Assembly: GCA_003049485.1 (NCBI GenBank)
Contig: PYST01000078.1
Coordinates: 62,001-126,000 of the forward strand
Direction of reading: 5' to 3'
Source of the DNA: Ophioceras dolichostomum
Taxonomy: Eukaryota > Ascomycota > Sordariomycetes > Magnaporthales > Ophioceraceae
DNA length: 64,000 nucleotides
Shown: in pieces, positions 56,989 to 64,000 of the stretch
Position numbering within the stretch: the first letter of the stretch is position 1
Layout: every line of letters starts with the position of its first letter
Translations under genes and position numbers: made by a program
The notes under the pieces: generated by a model
Told to the model about the DNA's origin: nothing
Databases searched by the model: none
What the model saw: the letters and a program-made list of their open reading frames with translations, nothing else

Positions 56989-59645
56989 TTAACCCCTGAG
57001 CCGAATACCCGTGGAAGCGGGAGTGGTGCCAGAAGCAGCAGAAGAAGCAGTAGCAGTAGTGCAGAACCTCCCCCTGATATCACCTCCATCCTTCTCCGAA
57101 ACGCCCCCCAGCCCATCTATCAGCTCGCGCAGCCGACCCAGCCTCTGCGCCGTTTGCACAAACATGCCACCCTCGGCGTGCCACTGGATGTGGCAGTGCA
57201 GGGCCCAAACGCCCGGGTTCTCGGCCTTGAACCGGATGACGACGTGCGAGTGGCCGGCCACGGTGACGGTGTCGCGCCGCACGGGGTTCTTGAGGTTCCA
57301 GTGCGTCGTAGCGCCCTCGGTCCCGAACACGCCCCTGCCCCAGCCGACGACCTGGAACGTCTGCCCGTGCAGGTGCCACGGGTGGCCCATCATGTTGCCC
57401 GCGCTGATGGCCACCTCGGCCGCCTTGTCCTCGTCGCGGGATACGAAAATGTGGGTTTGGACCTGTATTTTGGAGACGGCGCTGGTGGACGACATGTCCT
57501 GGGGAGGGATGGTCCAGATGCTCGCGATGTCGCCGGGTGGGGCGTATGTCGTCTAGATGACAATGATGATTGCAGGAAATCGTCGGTGTAAGCATCGGAC
57601 TGGGAGAGCGAAAATGGGACGATGGGGAAACAACAATAGAAAAACAGTTCCGGGGGAAGCATGAAGATCAACGGAAAAGACGAAAAAGGGAGGCCGACTT
57701 ACGTCATTGATGTACGTGCGAGTGATGCCGTCCTTCTCCTGGTCGAACCGGAAGTACACGTAATGGCGGTTCCGCTCGCCGACCTCGAACGCGTTTTCCT
57801 GCCGCACAGGCCTGCCGAGCCCGAACGGCAGGTCATGGCACCGATTGCCCCACGGCTCCTTCGCGCCGGCCTTTCCATATAAATCGGTCGCATCCAACGG
57901 CCACGGCTGGCCGGCGTGCGGGGCCATGGGGTCGGCGTCATCGTACGAGAGCACGCCCGTGGCCTGGGAACCCACGTTGGAGAAAGCGGAATCCGACTTG
58001 TGGTCCAGCATGGCGCACGTGGCGACGGCACGCATGAGGAAATTTCGTGCCGGACGGCCTGCAACGGCCTGGTCCGCCGTCAGAATGACCGAGTAGCGCT
58101 GGCCGGGGTTCATGAAAACGCGCGTGGTGGCGACGGGCTCGATCTCGACGCCGTCCATCTCGACGATCGAGAGCACGTGGTTGTCGACGCTGAACCAGTA
58201 GGGCGTATTGGAGCTGTGGCTGATGAGCCGGAGACGCGTGCGGCTCCCGCTCTTGACGCGCGTGGTGTAGCGAGAGCCGCTGGCGCAGGTCTGGGCCGCC
58301 GTGACGTCCGGCTGGGAGCAGCTGGACACGTGGCGGCCGTTGATGATCAGGTTGTCGGGATATGGCTCGCTGCCGGAGCCCATCGGAGACCAGCTCGGAG
58401 ATGCGCTGAGGTATTCGGCAGCAGCCTGACGAGGGTATTAGTATGGTCAATACAGCATCAAGCCAATGACAGGTGCATCAGAGTCGACTAAAGGGAGGGC
58501 ATGGGCTGGCCACTTCGTACCTGTCTGCCATCCATGTGATGGATGTCACCAATCATGATGATCTTGTCGTCGTCGACTGCGGGGACTTTCTCGTCAGGGT
58601 CATGGACGATCTAGATGAAGCTAACGTGTTAGTTGCATGGACTTGGCCGAGGCTGCCGCTGTCGGCCCAGAGTAGCGCGGAGGAAGCCAGAGGAAGGGGG
58701 GAACCCGGGAGCGGAGAGCGGAGAGCGGCGGGTGCGGGTCTTCGGGTCCGTCACGGCGCGGCCGGGCGGATACCCGTGTGTTCCCGGTTCCAGATAACCC
58801 GGACGGTAGGAGGGAAGGGGATCACTTACCAGAGGCCCAAAAAGGCCGTCAGTGTACTGAACTGAAACGTGGCCGTGATACCAGAAAGACCCCCGCTGGT
58901 TGGGTACGCCGAACTGGTAAGTGAAACTCTCGCCCGGCGGGATGCCGCACTGGGTTACGCCGGGGACTCCGTCCATAAATACGCTGTCCCGCTGATCGAT
59001 GCCGTGCCAATGGACCGACGTGCTGTCCTCCAGCATGGAGTTGTGCACGACGACTCGGATGGTGTCGCCGATGTTTGCCTCGATCAAGGGTCCTGGGGAC
59101 TGGCCATTGATGAGGATCATCGACTTCGATACACCATCCGGATCGCCCGGGCCGCGTGTGATGTTGAAGACGAACTCGCGTACTTGGGGACTGCTCGCAG
59201 AAACGACGAACCCTGTCCTCTTCAAGTCGAAGTACTCGCTCGGGGGTATTATTGATGGTGGCGTCGAGCTGTCGCCGTTACTCGGCTTGCTGCCGTCGGA
59301 GGTCCCCGTGCCAGACCCTCCTCCATTCTGGCTGTCCTCCCCACTCCCCGCGGCGGGTTGATGATCGCCCTCCCCGTCTTCACCAGGGGCAAGGATTTGG
59401 ACGGTTCCTGGCGACTGGGACTCGGACCATTTTACCATAAAGAACGCGGCAATTGCCAATATCGAAATGCAGCAGAGAATGGAAATCCAAATCGACGGGC
59501 CACGTCTGTTCTTCGGCCGAATGTCTTCCCCAGACTTTTCCTCGTCGTGGTGGTGGTGGGTGGGATTACCGCCCAAAAATGCATCTGCCTCGCCTGGACC
59601 ACCACCATCAGCGCCTTCGCGATCGAGCGATTCCAGATCCATCAT
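56989..59645 (-). CDS. Membrane-anchored laccase-like multicopper oxidase
   Basis: Multicopper oxidases couple one-electron oxidation of phenols, metals or pigments to reduction of oxygen to water. Four exons (58830-59645, 58521-58610, 57703-58425, 56989-57552), all split at phase 0, give 730 residues. The copper ligands are complete: HWHG (H212, H214), WYHGH (H257, H259), HPWHLHG (H600, H603, H605) and HCHIQWH (H662, C663, H664, H668). Residue 673, ten after the Cys, is Met, expected for a low-potential type 1 copper. Residues 51-71 (SIWISILCCISILAIAAFFM) form a membrane anchor after a 50-residue cytosolic-type tail, predicting type II topology. An acidic Gly/Ser linker separates it from the oxidase. 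It is divergent from the DUF8021-like gene (1.1 kb shared promoter). It could act in pigment or iron metabolism; no Ftr1-type partner is seen. Confidence 0.9.
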
Positions 59646-60771
59646 CGATCATCGGGGGCAAGCTCATGAAAAAAGAAAAAAGGAAAAAAGAAAAACACCC
59701 CGAAGAAAGGATAAGTGAAAAGAAGACAGAACACAAGAGAAAACAAGTTGGAAGGAGCAAAGAAGCTGCCCTATCATCGGCGAATGAAGAGCCCCAAGGA
59801 CTCGGGATTTGATAAAGAGAAAGTGACATTATGTTTTGTTTCCAACCTAAAATCATCTCCGTTCCTGTCCTTTTTCGCTTGTTGGTGGTGCCTCCATACC
59901 GTGCGGGCGTCACCTAGGACACAGCTCGCATTGCGGAAAAAATACGGTGGTCGTGGCCTCTAGAGTGTCCCGTCCAATGAAATCCTGCTCATCTCGTGAG
60001 GTCCCACCTCATATCGCCCCATCTTCAAAACGGCGGCGCGACTGGGGGCCGCGTTCAGGGGTTTCCAACGGCCCGCCTTGTGACCCAACGGATTGTGGCG
60101 TGACAATCTTTGGCCAGCTCCCAGCCGATAACAGGGCCTGGCGGTGGACAGAGCTACAAGCACGTGATATTCACGTGATACTACCCCTTTTCACCATGGG
60201 AGGCATGGCAAAGCGAGTGGATGAAGTCACGTTTTGGCTAACTAGGTACATCATAGATGGTAGGTTGGAGTGTAGAGCTAGACATGGCAAAATGTCGGCC
60301 GGCTGATATCCACGCTGGCATCCCCACTTCCTTCGGTGTTGGCGGCAGAGCGAGCGAGCGAGGCACGGGTGTGTCTGATAGTTGGGAAACCTGCGGCTAA
60401 GGTCAACATTTGTGGAAGAGTCTGGAGGCCAATTACGGCAGGTGAGCTCGGACTACCGACGTACACATGCAGAGCCAATTCTGTAAGCAGTGCTACAAGT
60501 TTTGCAGCGGGGAATCTGGGAATCGAAGGCGGGCGGGCGGCTTGGCCCGGCTCCGGGCCCGGGTAAAATTCAGGGGCCGCTCGCCTGCACGTTTATTTCC
60601 CCGCACACAATCTTGCCAGCTCGTGGACTGCGTATTATAAGACGAGCTATTGCGGTCTTGCTCCCACAGCAGGCATGAAGGGAGAGTGACCGTCGAAGAT
60701 CTTGGCCCAATGACTTTCCATTGACCGTTCCTGACCTTCAGACAGTCTTTTCCGCGACAATACGGGCAGCC
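59646..60771. promoter_or_regulatory. Divergent promoter region between the multicopper oxidase and DUF8021-like genes
   Basis: 1.1 kb between two start codons facing away from each other. A TATTATAA box (60633-60640) lies 132 bases upstream of the plus-strand ATG. An A-rich, pyrimidine-poor tract (59665-59760) is near the oxidase start. No gene is supported. Confidence 0.45.
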
Positions 60772-61602
60772 ATGATGTCCTCTACGAATGTCATCCTGCT
60801 GTTGGGCCTCCTTATCCAGAGAGCCTCTGCGGTTTGCAGTCGTTCGGTTCTCCAGGACTCGACGACAGCCTACCTCAGCGCCGTAGTGGCTGGCCAGTCG
60901 AGCCTCCTCCCCCTTGCCCCCGGCGGCGGCACATTCTCGTACGCAGAAAACGACGTCACGACAGACATCACAAAGGGCGTTCTCTCTAGCCCCATCAAAG
61001 TCGACTTCAACCTCAGCTTCCACGACACGACCGAGTGCGCCACCTTTACCGAGATCTCGGCGGCCACCTCCGAACACCCCTATGTGATCCACACGCGGAT
61101 GCTTTTGGACTCCTCAACTTCCAAGATCAAGGCCATCGAATCGGTCGTCACGGACGCAGGCGACTGGGCCTTCAACGCCACAGGCCATCTCTTCTGGGCC
61201 CGACAGGAGAAGTGGGACGCCATCCCTACGGAGAAGCGAGACGCCCGCGCCACCATCCAGGCCGCGGCCGACGCATACCTTGACCAGTGGGGCAATGCCA
61301 GTCTGCCCGTGCCACATGGAACCCCCTGCGCGAGGCTCGAGGGCGGCGCGTACACGGGCTCCAGGAACCCGGACACCAACACGTGCGCGATGCCAGCGTT
61401 CCCGCAGCCACTGAAAGTGGGGCATCGGCGGTATGTCATTGACGAGGAGTTTGGTGTCGTGGATGTCTTCAATGACTTCCCCTGGCTAGATGCGACGAGG
61501 CCCGAGGGCACCCCGAGCAGTAATTTGGTGAGAGTGGAGGGTGGCAAGATTAGGTATATTCATGAGATGACTGTTTGTGCGACACCTCGTTGTGGGAGAT
61601 AG
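60772..61602 (+). CDS. Secreted DUF8021-like protein
   Basis: Single exon, 276 residues, from ATG 60772, chosen because a signal peptide (MMSSTNVILLLGLLIQRASA) follows at once. The mature protein starts with a Cys near CSRSVL, then DSTTAYLSAVVAGQ, and has the block SYAENDVTTDITKGVLSSP. A VIHTRMLLD / KIKAIESVVTDAGDW region comes next, then FGVVDVFNDFPWLDATRPEG and a C-terminal RYIHEMTVCA, with six or so Cys in all. I associate this pattern with a fungal secreted family of unknown function (DUF8021), similar in outline to NTF2-like folds. Not a known enzyme. Possible N-glycosylation sites include NLS and NAT. Confidence 0.82.
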   Translation: MMSSTNVILLLGLLIQRASAVCSRSVLQDSTTAYLSAVVAGQSSLLPLAPGGGTFSYAENDVTTDITKGVLSSPIKVDFNLSFHDTTECATFTEISAATSEHPYVIHTRMLLDSSTSKIKAIESVVTDAGDWAFNATGHLFWARQEKWDAIPTEKRDARATIQAAADAYLDQWGNASLPVPHGTPCARLEGGAYTGSRNPDTNTCAMPAFPQPLKVGHRRYVIDEEFGVVDVFNDFPWLDATRPEGTPSSNLVRVEGGKIRYIHEMTVCATPRCGR

Positions 61603-61931
61603 ATTCAGCAGTATGGGGAGCGCCAGCCTCGGCCATCTTGCCTAGGTGACGCGACCACGCCCTGTGATACCGGGCTATCTTCTCTGCCGTAAAAGTTACT
61701 GGGCTTTGAGTAAAAAAAAAAAAAGTAGAAAGACAGTTTCCGGAATAAGAGGACTTCCACCTCTGGCCCACATCCTATTAGGCGTTTATCTCCTGCTAGA
61801 TGAAACAAAAACTTGATGCCTGCTTCCCGAGTTCCTCCCGGCTCGCCGTGACATGAAACCACCCCTTCGATAATCATCGAATTCACCGAGGTAACCCTCA
61901 CTGTACAGTGACTGACATGCCCAGCAGAGAG
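61603..61931. other. Tail-to-tail intergenic region with poly-A
   Basis: About 330 bases between the DUF8021-like gene (plus) and the DUF4470 gene (minus), with a run of 13 A at 61712-61724. Nothing else is seen. Confidence 0.6.
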
Positions 61932-63771
61932 TCACACCGCATGATTCCACTCCACGTAGCGTTCAAATCCAAGCGCCCCGGACGAGATAGAAGCATCAAA
62001 CTCTTCCTGAGCTCCAGGCTGACCCAGGCTGAGCTTCAGGGTCGTTGGCCACTTTTCGACCATGGTGTTCTTGGCCTTCATGGTCAGGCTGAGGGCTTCA
62101 GCAACCTTCATTATCTGCAGGCGCCGCACATACCTAGAGGGGTTTCAAGAGTCAGCTTATGAACTGGGATGGAATGAAAGGAAGGCATGACTGGCTGCCG
62201 CGTGGGTCCCCATGGTCGTGGCTCATACATACTGGTCGAAGATCTTGTCATTGTCCCGCCCCCACCCTCCGAGGGTTTTCATGAACAGCACCCGGGCATC
62301 GAGGGATCCGGTTGAGCCAAACGCCAACGGCAGGGCCCGCGGCCCGAACCGGTCCTCCAGAAACGGCCGAAGGCGGTTGAGGATGGTGGGCAGAGAGGCG
62401 ATCTCCTCGTAGTCGCTGCTGGTCTCGGCTACGGCGTTTATGTAGAACGTGAGGAGAGTTGCATGGGGGCTCTCCGAGACCGGTCTTAGCAGGGGGGCGA
62501 AGGTGATGAGAACGAGTGGAGTCCCGAGCCAACCCTGGTCGGCGATGTTGGAAGTATCGATGCGATCGAAGCGGACGCTACTGCCGAGGTGCGAGGGTAG
62601 ATGTTGCGCCTGGACGCAGAAGGATGTGAAGGACAGCTTGTTCAGGGCGCGGATCCGACGGTGGAAGCGCGTGAAGATGTCGAGGAGGTAGAAGTAGAGC
62701 CTGCCGTAGCGGTCGTGGGCTACGGGACGGCAGGACGTTGCCAGCACCTTCGAGACGGAGAAAGAGTCTATGGGATCGCTGCTGTCCATCATAGGCCAGG
62801 AGTTCGGGTCGCGGAAAAAAGTTCTGGCTTTCTTTGTCAGTGCTGATGAGATTCGCGCTGGGCTTGATGGGATTGGGTTGCGTGGACTTACGGTTTGGGT
62901 ACGACATGGCGATCCCGAGGGTGGCCCAAGGGTAGCAAGACCCCATCCTCTCGGAACCTGGTGCATGACACTCGGTCGTAGCCATGCCGCATCGTGAACC
63001 ATCGGCGCTCCTGGTAGTCCACCCGCGACGGCGCGAGCATCACGTCCCTGAAGAGCTCGCGTCCCCGCTTCGCATCAAGCCTCGGGACCTCGATGTACTC
63101 CCGCAGTTCCGCCCACTCGCTCGTAGTCAGGACGACACGGAGCGAGCGCTGCCCGAAGGAGAACGTCTTGCCCTGGAGCTGGGTGGGGCTCCGGCCGGCA
63201 ATCTTCTGACACACCCCATCGATCAGGTCGAACGCCTCACTCCGAAGCGCGGCGAGGCACTCCTTCGAGATCAGAGCGGAATATCACACGTGCAGCACGT
63301 GGTCTGCAGCTTGCGCAGCATCTTCCACGGTGAGAAAGAGCATCAGAATGATGATGTTCCTGGCCACTATGTGCATGTCTCGGTCGTTGATTGTGACCGC
63401 GACGTCTCCCTGGTAGGTGTCTGGTAGGTCTAGCACGGAGAAGATGAAGTTTCTCACGTCGCCCGAAGCTGCAAAATTAAACAGTCAGCGAGAATGTGCA
63501 GTCAATCGGGGATGTAAACGAAGCCACGGAGTTTGAAGACCAGATCGCCTAGATCAAAGCGTGGGTCATTACCAGCGAACAGGAGATCGATAGGTCCGGC
63601 ATAGTCCAGACCCTCGTTGGAGGCCAGGTTGAGGACGTTGACGGCTGCAGCGTTTCCCCAGAGGAACTTCTTCTTGCCGAAATGCACCTGGGGGCCGGGA
63701 CCGATGAAGGCGGGCTCTTCTCCTGTCGTAAGGTATCGGGCTTCCCATTGCGGCCGCCAAGTCGACTTCAT
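61932..63771 (-). CDS. DUF4470-family protein, interrupted by an in-frame TGA
   Basis: Four exons (63573-63771, 62892-63468, 62233-62823, 61932-62133) join in frame with GT-AG introns and total exactly 523 codons. The start MKSTWRPQWEAR and KKFLWGNAAAVNVLNL..NEG lead to LLFA/ASGDVRNF, restored across intron 1. PDTYQGDVAVTINDRDMHIVARN then gives the core of a fungal DUF4470-type protein of unknown function. Later blocks also match: VPKPTFFRDPNSWPM across intron 2, and FDQYVRRLQIM across intron 3, with a C-terminal ERYVEWNHAV. Codon 128 is TGA (63284-63286), read between AADHVLHV and YSALISKEC, exactly where I expect Trp in an H-x-W-Y-S motif. No in-phase intron removes only this codon. The gene is either a recent pseudogene by TGG to TGA, a readthrough gene or a sequence error. 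More 5' exons may exist beyond 63771. Confidence 0.75.
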
Positions 63772-64000
63772 CAGTGGCGATCGACAATGCAGCCAATGGC
63801 TCGGCCAGTGAGCTGTCCGGCAGTCCTTTCCGCAACACTAAAGAAGAGAAGATATTCGACGTTGAGCGACTCTGGACACTTTTTCCTCTCAAATCTCGAG
63901 TCTCGACCATGGCCAATTGTCAAGTGCTTGGTGGAGTGAAACTTACTGCCACGAGGAGACAGGCGCTACAGGCCAACGACCCGGTGGTTTTGCATGCTTC
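63772..64000. other. Upstream flank of the DUF4470 gene
   Basis: No gene is supported. A good GTAAGT donor reads on the minus strand near 63939-63944, which could belong to an upstream exon that extends the DUF4470 gene beyond the window. Confidence 0.3.

Noticed and set aside
1..64000. Transposable elements, RIP-affected repeats, CRISPR arrays or prophage-like modules
   Set aside because: No transposase, reverse transcriptase or integrase motifs and no terminal repeats were seen; CRISPR is not expected in a nuclear fungal sequence and no array pattern is present.

Overview
The window is nuclear DNA of a filamentous ascomycete (Pezizomycotina, most likely a sordariomycete). The evidence is GC-rich coding sequence, short introns with GT(A/G)NGT donors and CTAAC-type branch sites, fungal-specific families, and pyrimidine-rich or TACCTA-rich intergenic DNA. 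There are no bacterial-style operons. The assembly has one 23-base gap (31350-31372) inside a poly-G run.

Layout. 1-10167 is gene-poor; I can support only one possible orphan gene there (3524-4485, minus). 10168-15252 is a housekeeping block: VFA1 (minus, endosomal Vps4 partner, with a GC-AG intron) is divergent from argininosuccinate lyase ARG4, whose shared promoter carries a TGACTCA Gcn4/CPC1 site, and the histone chaperone RTT106 follows. 16669-26197 holds a secreted aspartyl protease with a very long Thr/Pro-rich tail, an integral membrane protein of a fungal DUF family, and a large FAD-dependent monooxygenase. 28409-28927 encodes a small secreted protein. 32167-35505 is mitochondrial in theme: KGD4 (2-oxoglutarate dehydrogenase subunit) and cytochrome c heme lyase, with a tRNA-Ala(AGC) between them. 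37056-40728 holds a RUS/DUF647 protein and ERG19 (mevalonate diphosphate decarboxylase), both minus. 42686-50533 holds a small Thr-rich secreted protein, an F-box protein and a GPI-anchored secreted protein. 51035-63771 holds a vacuolar carboxypeptidase S-like M20 peptidase, a HeLo-like/ankyrin protein related to fungal STAND immune-type receptors, a membrane-anchored multicopper oxidase divergent from a secreted DUF8021-like protein, and a DUF4470-family protein.

The genes do not form one pathway; most act independently in core metabolism or at the cell surface. The most unusual observation is at the right end. Two accessory genes, the HeLo-like/ankyrin gene and the DUF4470 gene, splice in frame over their full length but each carries exactly one internal TGA. 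One of these TGAs stands where the family is expected to have Trp. They may be recent pseudogenes, readthrough genes or sequence errors. Exon boundaries were derived by hand from splice signals and reading-frame continuity; no similarity search was run, so all family names come from recognition of the sequences.
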